Positions 24,030-34,172 of a stretch of DNA of 64,000 nucleotides are shown one piece after another. Origin of the DNA: Azolla caroliniana (taxonomy: Eukaryota; Polypodiophyta); the NCBI GenBank assembly GCA_043228905.1, contig JBHGNT010000008.1:19282001-19346000 (forward strand), written 5' to 3'. A program made the translations under genes and the position numbers. The notes beneath the pieces are model-generated. The model saw only the letters and a program-made list of their open reading frames with translations. It made no database searches and was not told the origin of the DNA. Position 1 is the first letter of the stretch, and each line of letters opens with the position of its first letter.

Positions 24030-24900
24030 ATTTAAAGCACCATTGGGGCAAATCAAGGATCTCCACTATCCCCTACCCTCTACGAACTTTACATTGATGC
24101 AATAGTGGACAATATCATGGAGGCAATGAGAGAATTGACCTACGTACACCTATTCCCATCCTTCTTATGTTGATGATGTAAAGTTGGTCTCGAAATCTCA
24201 TGCAAATCCACAACATCAAATCACAATAAAGCTAGGAAAGACTAAGCCTATTATCTTCCCCACAACGACACTACTCACAATATGCCTTCACCTAATCGGG
24301 AGGGGAACTTGTATTGGATTCTTATGTATATATACAAGTCACATTTACTAGCATGCAAAACCACCAAGCATTGAGTCACTCCAAGAAGAAGCCACCAGGC
24401 ACAGTTCCAAAGGTATCATATGAAAGTATGGTTCTCAACACCGTGGTCACCCCTGCCCTCATGTACAATGCTTACTATATGGGCTCCAACCTCCACGTGA
24501 ACGTGTGGACACAAAAAGAACATCATCCACTAGTCACGATGTTGCTAGAGATGATACATGGCAAATCATCCACCTTACACGAGATCATTTGAGGTGATTT
24601 GGCATCACTTCCATGAAAGTACACTCATTTGTTCCTAAAGGCACGCCTCATCATTTGGATTTGAGCCATACCACATCAAATAATCACATGCAAGGCATTT
24701 GAAACATCTAAGCAAATGGCAATAAGTTGAGCATGCAGAAGGATCGTGGAACTCACAACTAGGGAATATTTTCTATAGGTGCCTAGTTGCATAGTTGCCA
24801 ACCACATCAAACAAAAGTATTCCACCATCTACATGAGCTGCATCATCGTTTCAAAAATGATGGAGAAGACGTTATTAAGGGAAAAAATGTCATATCTCTT
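24030..24900 (+). pseudogene. Decayed non-LTR reverse transcriptase fragment
   Basis: Around 24040-24180 the translation contains NQGSPLSPTLYELYIDAIVDNI, a variant of the reverse transcriptase palm motif QG.PLSPTLF.LYID. It is followed after a frame break by a DDVKLVS-like remnant of the YADD region. At 24314-24592 an open frame continues with VTFTSMQ..QALSHSKKK and VVTPALMYNAYYMGSNL, matching the usual post-palm segment of such elements (VTPVLLYG.EVWG). Several stops and frameshifts. Family assignment is tentative. Confidence 0.5.
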
Positions 24901-26569
24901 AGTTGTAACAAACCCTTTAAGCATCAATAGTTTAAATCTCGACTATTTATCATAGGCCAAATGTATATAAGAAGCATGATTATATTGTAATTTGTAATTT
25001 GTAATTTTGTGGTGAATTAGCATTTATTATGTAAGAATGGTAAATGGCCAATTGGTTTGTAATGTCAAAGGTACTCTTTAGGATTTTCAAATTGTATAAA
25101 ATGGCAAGAGCTCTAGTATAAAAGGGGCCTTTGGGGCCACCTTTTGGTCCTCATTATACCCTTCACTAAAAGCCACTATCCTCCATGTAGTTTTTCCACC
25201 CAATTAATTGAGGTATACATATTTCTTATTTAGTTTTTATCTATTTAATTGAGACATTTCTTATGTGTCTTATATAGTGACTATCTTTTTAATCGAGACT
25301 AGCATATATTCTTAATTACTGTAGTGATTGTGTCTTAAATTATATTAACTTAAACTTCGAGGCTCTGCAATTACATGGAGTCGAGAGATAAGTGCATTGA
25401 TGTGTTAATGTATGGCATGGTCTTTGCCATTGGGGGGTGACATCCCCCAATCCATTGTTTAGCCCAATGAGAGGAAGCAACCCCTCGGAACTTGGTAGTG
25501 ACCCTCAAAAGTGCAACACTCCCAAATATGAATCAAGTTAGTCCCTTCAAGAAAATGTAAATTGTGTGAATATTATTCACACTTCAAAAACAAAATGCAT
25601 CAACAATCACGCAACACTGGTTTCTTCTATAGTTCCTTACCTCCACCAACAATGTGTCGAGGACTCACCATAGAGTTCCACCACCATTCGACAAATGATG
25701 GAGAAGGTTGGCCAAATCTTGCTTAACCTTCAAACGCAAAAGTAATCAATTCTAGAATTACCATGCATATGCTATAACAATTGCAAAACATTAATTTTTA
25801 TTCCTTGATTCCTTACCCCCATTGACAATGTGTCCTTCACAACCTCTATACACCACACAAACCAAGCTCAAATATGAAGGTTGGACATTGCTCCTCTGAT
25901 ACATATTAGTTGGTGCACTTCATGCTGGTAAATCATCGCAAAAACCCTTTCACCAAATGCATGAAGATCATTATCATGGGACTTTTGGAAACCTAAAGCT
26001 TTTATTTAGTTTCAATATGGATGATATGAATTCACTTATATTTGTAATCGTGATATGTCTCATCATCTCTCATGGCTCATTTTTTGCCTCGACTGTACTT
26101 TAATATATATTTCTTTTCTTTCTCTCTAAAAAATTCATGATTTAGTAAATGTACAACATTGTATGTCTATATTCCTTCGTTATGGCCAAATTTCACATCC
26201 TATGTAGATTCTATCATAAAACTACGTATTGGCAACGATTTGGTTTGGCTCAAACTAGTTGGGGACTTGAGAGTATCAAACTCAAACCATTAAAAAATGT
26301 TCACATTAACCGTAACCTTGGAATCATCCAAAGAGATCCTCAAACCAAAAATGTTTAAAACCAACCCATTTTGGATCATAAATAGTTTAAGACGTTTAAC
26401 AAATAATTACGAAGATTTCTTAATTTAATTTATAATGCCAAATGACCCTATAAGCCATTTACGTTGTCAAGTCCATAGTTTGAAGCATCGTAAATCATTA
26501 ACTATTAAACTAATATACTTTCAAACCACATTGTTAACCCCGAAACCAAACTAAGACGACCCCATTTTG
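24901..26569. other. Intergenic, nothing recognised
   Basis: AT-rich sequence without coding signal. A weakly repeated 'cctcaccaccaacaatgtgtcgag / ccccattgacaatgtgtcc' near 25640 and 25815 hints at an old duplication. Confidence 0.5.
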
Positions 26570-27145
26570 GTAAATTCCTACAGATATTGTATGTAAGGGA
26601 TTTGAGGATGATCATTTTGTTGGTAATAGTTTGATGGATTTGTATTCTAAATGTGGCTCAATGTTTGAGTTACGACATGTTTTCACCAGATTATGTAGTC
26701 AAACTATTGTTTCATGAACTACCTTGATTTCAGAATATGTGGAACATGGACCTTCGGTAGAGACATTGAATTGTTTTGACAAAATGCAAGCCAACGGTGT
26801 CATTCTTGATATTGCATTATATCTTTATACCTTGAAGGCTTGTGGTTGTGATGGGCCTTATGTAAGCTTTTTGAAATAGACATGGAAATCATATGGAGAG
26901 GATTTGATCATGACCTTTACATTCCAAACGCTTTGGTTGATTGGTATGCAAATTGTGGTGCATTATCCGAAGCATCACAAACATTCGAGAGATTGTGTGA
27001 TAAAAGCACAGTCTTTTGGAATGCATTAATATTAGGGTATGCATCTCAAGGATATTCTTAAGAGGTTTTCTCTTTGCTTGAGAGGATGGAACACAAAGGC
27101 CTAGAAGCAAATGACATTACATTTCTTGGTGTCCTTAATGTATGT

Positions 27146-27196
27146 AGTCATGAAGGAAAAGTGATGCAAGGTAACAAATGTTTCAAAATTATGCTC
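27146..27196. repeat. 51-bp direct repeat, left copy
   Basis: Matches 39947-39997 with one mismatch (caaaatt/caaattt). The left copy is inside the PPR remnant; the right copy lies just past the Penelope 3' end. It could be a long target duplication of the Penelope insertion or an unrelated duplicated PPR fragment. Confidence 0.85.
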
Positions 27197-27256
27197 GTTG
27201 TTGACCATATGGTCATGACAAGGAGTGCGGAATGGTAGATCATCGGTGGGTAGAGG
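27197..27256. repeat. 60-bp direct repeat flanking telomere-like DNA, copy 1
   Basis: Nearly identical to 27348-27407 (about four differences). This copy continues the PPR coding sense; the second copy follows the telomere-like stretch. Confidence 0.9.
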
Positions 27257-27272
27257 CCTGGATGCAAGAGAG

Positions 27273-27347
27273 GTTTAGGGTTTAGGGGTTTAGGGATTAG
27301 GGATTAAGGATTAAGGATTAGGGTTTGTTTAGGGATTAGGGGTTAAG
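27273..27347. repeat. Degenerate interstitial telomere repeats (TTTAGGG type)
   Basis: The plus strand shows gtttagggtttaggggttta followed by variants ggattag, ggattaag and ggtttgtttaggg. The plant telomere unit TTTAGGG is clear in the first 20 bases and then decays. The stretch is about 75 bp and sits between the two 60-bp repeats, so it looks captured at a break or insertion, not a chromosome end. Confidence 0.8.
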
Positions 27348-27407
27348 GTTGTTGACCATATGTTCATGACAAGGAGTGCGGAATGGTAGATCGTCAATGG
27401 GTAGAGG
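27348..27407. repeat. 60-bp direct repeat flanking telomere-like DNA, copy 2
   Basis: Second copy of 27197-27256, with differences at the equivalents of 27211 and of the catcggt block. Confidence 0.9.
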
Positions 27408-27691
27408 AAAGAGGAAAAAGGGTTCATGATTAAGCATAAGAGGGGATGAAGTGTAAAGAACCACCAAGAACAGTTTGAGCGCACCCAAATCGTTTAATAC
27501 ACTCGGTGTAAGTGAGGCATAATGAGAGATAGAGGAAGGGGAGAGAGACGAGGGATTAATCACTAATAACAAAATTAGAAACAAGTTAAAAAATAACCAT
27601 AAGCTTAACAGTCTATATGAGAGAGAGGGAGAGATTAAGAAGGAGACTAATTTTCATTAAGAAAAAGGAAATGTTACAATACGATGGGTAA

Positions 27692-28635
27692 ATGGGATGG
27701 GTAATGGGTTTGAAACACATCCTCCCATCTTCCCCACCTCCACCTCTTATCCTACTTAAAGAATTTGATAGCCTTAGTAGGACCCTCCAACTTAAACACT
27801 TTTTCAAATATGAGGATAATTCCCCCCCAAATCCCTTCAAACTACCTAACCCTAGTTGGCAACCCCCTACTAAATACACACCCCTAGAAAACATTATAGT
27901 TAAACATCAAACTCTCTTTAGTAATACACTTCATACACTCAAATTAAAACCCACTAGGATTCCACTCCACTTATTACAAGCCTTACGATCTCTTAAAAAT
28001 AACAATAGAATCATAATTTTACCCGCGGATAAAAACTATAACAAAGTTGTAGAACAACTTTCTGATTCTAATACCTATAGAGTAGTTTCCCACTATCCAC
28101 TTGAGGAGTTATCATATAGACTTAAAAAAATTGTTAACAACCATCTAGGTACCTTATCCACCATAGAAGCCAACTACATACTATATAAGCCCTCAACAGG
28201 GTACCAAGTATGCAATCTCTACTTCCTCCCCAAACTCCACAAGAACCCAATGGGCTTTAGACCTATTTGTTCATATAATAACTCTCTTTTTGAACAGACG
28301 TCTAAATGGCTTCACCACCAATTCATGCCTATCCTTCTCCTTCAAAAACAATATTTGAAAGACTCACACTCCCTTATCCAAACTCTAGAACATCTTAAAC
28401 CACCCCCTAATAGTATCTTTACCTTTGATGTTGAATCCTTATATACTAGCATCCCCCCTAAGCTAGGTCTTAAAGCCTTACGAAAAATCATTACCCCCCA
28501 TTTTTCGACTTCTAAAACTAACCTTATTTATACACTTAGAGCACTCACATTAAAATATCGCTTTCTCTCTTTTGATGACGTGATCTATCAACAAATAAAG
28601 GGTACAACCATGGGTAGTAATTTTTCCGTGGTATA
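27692..28635 (+). pseudogene. Penelope-like reverse transcriptase, 5' part
   Basis: This is the first 314 codons of the reverse transcriptase. Recognisable blocks in order are ILPADKN...VV..L (motif 1, about residues 109-130), YFLPKLHKNP..FRPI (about 178-195), TFDVESLYTSIP with the catalytic Asp (about 247-258), and YQQIKGTTMGSNFS (about 299-312). The PKLHK, SLYTSIP and QI.GT.MGS signatures separate Penelope-like reverse transcriptases from LINE or LTR enzymes. The frame is cut after the first two bases of a Tyr codon by the gypsy element (target copy 28631-28635) and has no internal stop up to that point. ATG 27692 is the first in frame; earlier N-terminal sequence may be lost. Confidence 0.85.
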
Positions 28636-28959
28636 TGTCATGAACATATACCAAAACTCCAAGACTTGTAATAAGGATTCAAACCCATGACCTCGTCAAA
28701 GATAATGTGTAGCTTCAACCACTAGGATACATCATATTACATTTATTAAATTGTAAATTCTTATATTAGATCATGAAGAAATATATCTAATAGTGTGAAA
28801 CGTTGCCACCGCATAGGCTAACGCATGATTACCAAGTGTCATGCTTGCATGAATGCCAAGTGGCATGCTTGCATGAATGACAAATGGCGAGCATGCGTGC
28901 CTATGAGGTGGCGAGCATGCATGTATCCAAAGCATGCTATATAAACATATAGCGAACAA
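28636..28959 (+). repeat. 5' LTR of the gypsy element (damaged)
   Basis: From cctcgtcaaagata onward (28691) it matches the 3' LTR closely up to about 28959, including the TATA-like gctatataaa. It has about 50 extra bases after the terminal TGTCA, a 24-bp tandem copy of 'gaatgccaagtggcatgcttgcat', and no match to the last ~160 bases of the 3' LTR. Confidence 0.85.
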
Positions 28960-29062
28960 TCTGGGGGTTGTGAAGCTCAAACCAAGGTAGACCAAGGACA
29001 ATCGAATGCTCCGGACTATGTATGATATTGAATGAGATGACACAAGCTAAAACACCAAGTTC

Positions 29063-30121
29063 ATGGCTTTGGAGCAAGAGAATCAAAGGCTGCTCGAGGA
29101 TTTACAACAAGTGAATGTTGAGAAAGCTCAACAACAAGAGGAATTAACTCAAAGGGTTCACCAACTTGAAGCAGCATTAATAACATTGCGACAACAAGCA
29201 TTACAAGCACCGAATTCGACAAAAGAACCCAAGATAAGTCTCCCGTTGAAGTTTGATGGTACTCAATCACAATTTCGAGGATTTCTAAATCAGGTACGTC
29301 TAGTGTTTCAAATGCATCCCACTCGATATCCAACAGATTTAGCACGAGTAGGGTTGGTTGGAACTTTATTAACTGGTACAACATTGGCTTGGTTTGCGCC
29401 GTTGCTTGAGAAAAAGTGCCCTATTTTGGATAATATTGATGAGTTTATTAAAGAGTTCCAAGCTTGTTTTGGAGATACCGATAGCATGAGAACAACTATT
29501 AATAAGATTCGAAGGTTGCGATAAGGGGATCGCCCAGCCTCAGCCTATGCGGCTGATTTTCGCCTTCTTGCATGTGACATTCCTTGGGACGAAGAGGCAT
29601 TGATGGACCAATTTCGTCACGAACTTCGTAATGATGTGAAAGACTTGCTTCTCACTTTTCATGAAGATCCAAAATCTCTTACTAAGGCAATTAGTCGAGT
29701 TGTACGATGTGATAATCGATTATTCGAGCGACGCTCTGAGCGTCAACAATGGTCTCGACCTCGATCAGAGTAGACATATGCATCGGTAACATCACTACCT
29801 ACATCTGGAACTATGCAGGTTCCTATATCTAGCCCAATAAGTGGTCCTACTCCAATGGAAATTGATTCTACACGTCATCGAGGACCTTTAACAGAAGCTG
29901 AAAAGCAGAGACGTCGTGCGAACCCCCTATGTTTATATTGTGGTGGTCTAGGACATATAGCGATAAGTTGTCCCCATCGACCTAGGCATCAAGTTTACCA
30001 AGTAAGTGCTAGTACTAAATTGGATCTCGATTCTCCAAATACATCTAGCAATCCTAATAGCCCTACACCTTCAAATCGTTTTGAAGTACTTAGCCAACTA
30101 GATGAGGTGTTAAACGAGTAA
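29063..30121 (+). pseudogene. Gypsy gag with CCHC zinc knuckle
   Basis: One frame from ATG 29063 to TAA 30119-30121 with in-frame stops at 29522 (TAA) and 29771 (TAG). An N-terminal Gln-rich coiled-coil region (residues ~1-50) precedes the capsid-type retrotrans_gag segment (LPLKFDGTQSQFRGFLNQV...). Near 29931-29975 the knuckle CLYCGGLGHIAISC fits CX2CX4HX4C. The lead-in PMEIDSTRHRGPLTEAEKQ resembles fungal and Tcn1-type chromovirus gag. Both stops sit where a Gln codon fits (RLR*GDRPAS). Confidence 0.85.
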
Positions 30122-30147
30122 ATCCAGCCAAAATAGGAGCCATTTGG

Positions 30148-33100
30148 TTGGATAACCCAAAATTTGTAGAGTCAGTCCATAGTAATGGTTCCATTTCATC
30201 GAACCAAGTTAATAGGGTTTTTGTCGCACATGTCGAGCTTCGTACCTCTAGATGTCATCAAATCTTTTCATATGCTCTCTTAGATTCCAGAGCCAACTCT
30301 TGTTTCATGGACCGAAATTTTGCCTTGACACATAATATCTTATTAAAACCATTGCATTGTCCAGTATCAGTCACAGTAATAGATGGTCGACCCATTGCCT
30401 CTAGAAATATAACTGAAGAGTCTGAATCAATTCGTGTAGTTCTTGGTGATTTAGCTTGTGTCATCTCATTCAATATCATAAATAGTCCGGAGCATCCGAT
30501 TGTCCTTGGTCTACCTTGGTTTGAGCTTCACAACCCCCACATTGATTGGCGAAAACGAGTTATCCTAGAATCCAAGAAAAACCATATATCAGATTTCCCA
30601 ATTACTTATAACCCAAATTTAGAATGCCATCAGATCTCAACAATATCTTTGGAAAACTTACGCAAAGAGGGAGACAAAGAAGAAATGTTTATATTTGCGA
30701 TAATAACAATGCCAACACCAACTCAACAAAAGTCGAGTACCTTTCTTCCAACCAAGTATCAAGAATTCCAAGATGTCTTCAATAAGGACAAAGCTGATAG
30801 ACTCCCAGAACATCAACCTTATGATTGTCCTATTGATCTTCAGCCAGGAAAAGATCCACCGTGGGGACCCATTTATAGTTTATCACCTGTAGAGCTCAAG
30901 GTTCTTCGCGACTATATCGATGAAAATTTAGCTACTGGATTTATTCGTCATTCCAAATCTCCTATTGGCGCACCAATATTTTTTGTTAAGAAGAAAGATG
31001 GATCACTTCGTTTGGTCGTAGATTATTGAGGATTAAACAAAATCACAATTCGAAACAGGTATGCCTTGCCTTTAATACCAACACTTTTGGAGCGGTTGAG
31101 TGGAGCCAAATACTTTACAAAGATTGATCTTAGAGGTGCTTATAATCTAGTTCGAATTCGTCCAGGTGATGAATGGAAAACTGCATTTCGCACTCGTTAT
31201 GGGCATTTTGAGTATACAGTTATGCCATTCGGTCTTACAAATGCTCCTGCGGTTTTTCAGCATATGGCCAATGATATTTTCCGAGACTTCTTGGATATAT
31301 TCACCATCATTTATTTGGATGATATCTTGATATTTTCCAAGACTCAAGAAGAGCATGATGAGCATGTACCCCAAGTTCTACAACGATTACAAGAATATGG
31401 TCTCTATGCTAAACTCGAGAAATGTAGTTTTGATCGCAACCAAATGGAATTCCTAGGATACATAGTATCACCAGAAGGAATATCTATGGATCTAGCAAAG
31501 GTGCAAACAATTCTAGAATGGGAAACACCACAATCTGTGTGTGATGTCTAGTGTTTCTTGGGATTTGCGAATTTTTATCGCAAATTCATCAAGAACTACT
31601 CAAAGAAGGTGTTGCCTCTTACACAATTAACACATAAAAACCAACCATTCATATGGCATTCTAGTGCTGCTGAGGCATTCGAAAGCCTAAAACATGCGTT
31701 CACATCAGCTCCTATTTTGATCCATGTTGACCAAGACAAGCCTTTTATTTTGGAAGCTGATGCATCAGATTTTGCACTCGGGAGTGTCCTGTCACAACCC
31801 AAAGAAAATGGGCTATTATATCTAGTTACTTTTCATTCGTGAAAATTTGAAGCTGCGGAAATTAATTATGAGATTCACGACAAGGAGCTTTTGGCTATTG
31901 TCGACTCTTTTGAGCATTGGCGCCACTTCTTGGAACGTTCTCCCCATCAAATCATTGTCTATAATGATCACAAGAACCTAGCGTATTTCCAAAATGCTCG
32001 AGTCTTAAATCGTCGACATGCACGTTGGGCACAATTTCTTACACGCTTTGATTTCTTGATTGTGTATCGCCTCGCAATACACTAGGGAAAGGCAGATGCG
32101 CTATCTCGGCGTTTGTACATGGCACCCTGTTTAGGGGAACCTACTTTTGATCATCAAAAGCAGATCCTCCTTGGTCCTGATCGTTTACAAGTGATGGTCA
32201 CTAATGCTTTTAAGACACCTACAGACTCGATACTTATAAGTACGATTCATACTGATCTTGAAGCAGATGAATTTGCCCAAGATGTCTTGAATCATATTAT
32301 TCTAGATCGTGCTTCTTGTTCAAGGTCGATGAATTCTCGTAAAGATTATAATCAGTTCAGTTGGCATGATAATTTACTTTTTCGAAATAATTTGCTTTAT
32401 GTCCCTGATGGCCGCTCTCGACTCCTTATTTTACAACATTGCCACGACATGCCAATGGCTGGACATTTTGGAGTTCACAAAACATTGGAATTAGTTTCTA
32501 GAAATTATTGGTGGCCGCATCTTCGTAATTATGTTGAAAACTACATTTGTAGTTGTGATGCATGTTGTCGGTCCAAGTGTCCTCGACATCGACCATATGG
32601 TTTACTCCAACCCTTACCAGTTCCTGATGGTCCTTGGAATTCTATATCTATGGATTTCATTACTGATCTTCCATCTTCCAAAGGTTTTGATTCCATCCTG
32701 ACTGTTGTAGATCGGTTCACAAAGATGGCACATTTTCTACCATGCACAAAGACTATTAATATTCAAGAGACATCAGATTTGGTTATGCGTGAAGTGTTTC
32801 GGCATCATGGTCTTCCTGATGACATCATTAGTGATCAAGGACCACAATTTATCTCAACATTTTGGAAACACTTGTTTGGGCTCCTCCAAATTGATTGTAA
32901 ACTCTCGTCAAGCTATCACCCAGAGACTAATGGTCAAACCGAGCGTACCAATCAAACCGTGGAACAATACCTTCATTGCTTCATCAATTATCAACAAGAT
33001 GATTGGGTAGATTATTTACATTTTGCGGAGTTTTCTTACAACAATTCAGTTCATTCTTCTACCAAAATTACTCCCTTCTTTGCCAACACGGGTGTTCATC

Positions 33101-33330
33101 CTCGTTGGACAATTCTTGACCACCCAAGAATCTCGAAAAACCCTGATGCGGAGGATCGCCTACGTCATATCCGAGAAATTCATATGGCTCTTTCTCATCA
33201 TTTACATCACGCTCAAGCCACCCATAAGAAATTTGCAGATCGCCATCGACTCAACTCATCACCAGAAAAACCCAAATTTCAAGTTAGAGACCGTGTATGG
33301 CTCTTACGACGTAATGTGAAGACCTTGTAA
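30148..33330 (+). pseudogene. Gypsy pol: protease, RT, RNase H, integrase
   Basis: A single frame, broken by stops at 31027, 31549, 31840 and 32083, ending in a frameshift and stop at 33328. The protease block reads ALLDSRANSCF where Asp-Ser-Gly is expected, so the catalytic triplet is altered. The reverse transcriptase has [32 protein letters not shown] and [10 protein letters not shown]. RNase H has LEADASDFALGSVL and NYEIHDKELLAIV. The integrase has the H...H...C..C zinc site (GHFGVHKT, CSCDACC) and the D-D-E core: MDFITDLP, DQGPQF, and the Glu in NGQTERTNQ. The style (NQTVEQYL, SVHSSTK.TPFFAN) is closer to fungal and non-seed-plant chromoviruses than to usual angiosperm lineages. Confidence 0.9.
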
Positions 33331-33771
33331 CAAGCTAGATTATCAACGCCTTGGTCCATATTTAATCACTAAACAGATCAATGGAGTTGCTTTTCAACTC
33401 GATCTCCCTCCTCATATGCGTCTTCACCCAGTGTTCCATGTCTCACTCTTGGAACCTTATATTCAAACTCTATTCCAGATCGCGTTGTTCCCCCTCCACC
33501 TTCTATTGAGCTTGATGAAGGCCCTGAATATGAAGTAAAATCCATTTTGGACTCCAAAGTTGTGAAGAACAAATTGTATTACTTTGTTGATTGGCTGGGT
33601 TATACACTTGTGGATCGAACGTGGGAGCCAGCTGAAAATCTCAATAATACCAAAGAACTGGTAGCTGAATTTCATCAACAATATCCAAATAAGCCAACTC
33701 CTAGTTCATGCATTGCGACTCGTGGAACTCGTCGTCAAAGGAAGGGGATAATGTCACCTCGTCAAAGATAA
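33331..33771 (+). pseudogene. Gypsy integrase tail and chromodomain
   Basis: After a one-base frameshift near 33325 the frame reads [12 protein letters not shown] and [12 protein letters not shown], the standard integrase C-terminal segment. After a second shift near 33460 comes a chromodomain at about 33530-33690: [27 protein letters not shown]. The three aromatic-cage positions look largely kept (Y, W, W). The chromodomain identifies the element as a chromovirus; in active relatives it steers integration to marked chromatin. Confidence 0.85.
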
Positions 33772-34167
33772 CGTGTAGCTTCAACCACTATGATAGATCA
33801 TATTACATTTATTAAATTGTAAATTCTTATATTAGATCATGAAGAAATATATCTAATAGTGTGAAACGTTGCCACCGCATAGGCTAACGCATGATTACCA
33901 AGTGTCATGCTTGCATGAATGACAAATGGCGAGCATGCGTGCCTATGAGGTGGCGAGCATGCATGTATCCAAAGCATGCTATATAAATATATAGCAAACT
34001 ATTGATGAACCATTCCGGTTCAACGCCAGTCTTCGGCGTACTCTTGTAACCCTTGTTCTCATTGCTAATACATTTTCAATATCTTATTTCTCTCTCATTC
34101 CTCTCTTATTTTTCTATTTCTCATTCTTTTCTTCACATTAAACTTGTCTTTGGCTACGGCCCTGACA
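33752..34167 (+). repeat. 3' LTR of the gypsy element (416 bp)
   Basis: Starts TGTCACCTCG right after the purine tract gaaggggataa (33741-33751), ends CCCTGACA at 34167. Contains TATA-like gctatataaa near 33979. Confidence 0.93.
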
Positions 34168-34172
34168 GTATA

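Larger units (their letters stand above)
26570..27272 (+). pseudogene. PPR protein gene remnant (DYW/E-type)
   Basis: The plus strand reads as pentatricopeptide repeats with breaks: GFEDDHFVGNSLMDLYSKCGSM near 26595-26670, then SEYVEHG...ETLNCFDKMQANGVILD. After frame changes come ALVDWYANCGALSEASQTFERL, VFWNALILGYASQG, ITFLGVLNVCSHEGKV, and a degenerate MVD..GR..WMQE near 27233-27270. The order and motifs are those of plant PLS-class organelle RNA-editing PPR proteins. At least four stops or frameshifts disable it. The frame ends where telomere-like repeats begin at about 27273. Confidence 0.75.
28636..34167 (+). mobile_element. Ty3/gypsy chromovirus inserted in the Penelope element
   Basis: It begins TGTCA and ends CTGACA, flanked by 5-bp copies GTATA at 28631-28635 and 34168-34172. 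The order is LTR, gag with zinc knuckle, protease, reverse transcriptase, RNase H, integrase, chromodomain, LTR: a chromovirus. Length is 5532 bp. The 5' LTR is damaged (extra ~50 bp, lost 3' part and primer site), and gag-pol carries at least seven stops plus frameshifts, so it is dead. All stops that I can align to conserved residues are explained by C-to-T changes. Confidence 0.93.

Noticed and set aside
27273-27347. Possible true chromosome end
   Set aside because: Only ~75 bp, degenerate, and flanked on both sides by duplicated gene sequence: interstitial.
28641-28690. Possible tRNA gene from the B-box-like GGATTCAAACCC
   Set aside because: No A box at the right distance and no cloverleaf; only a tRNA-like word.
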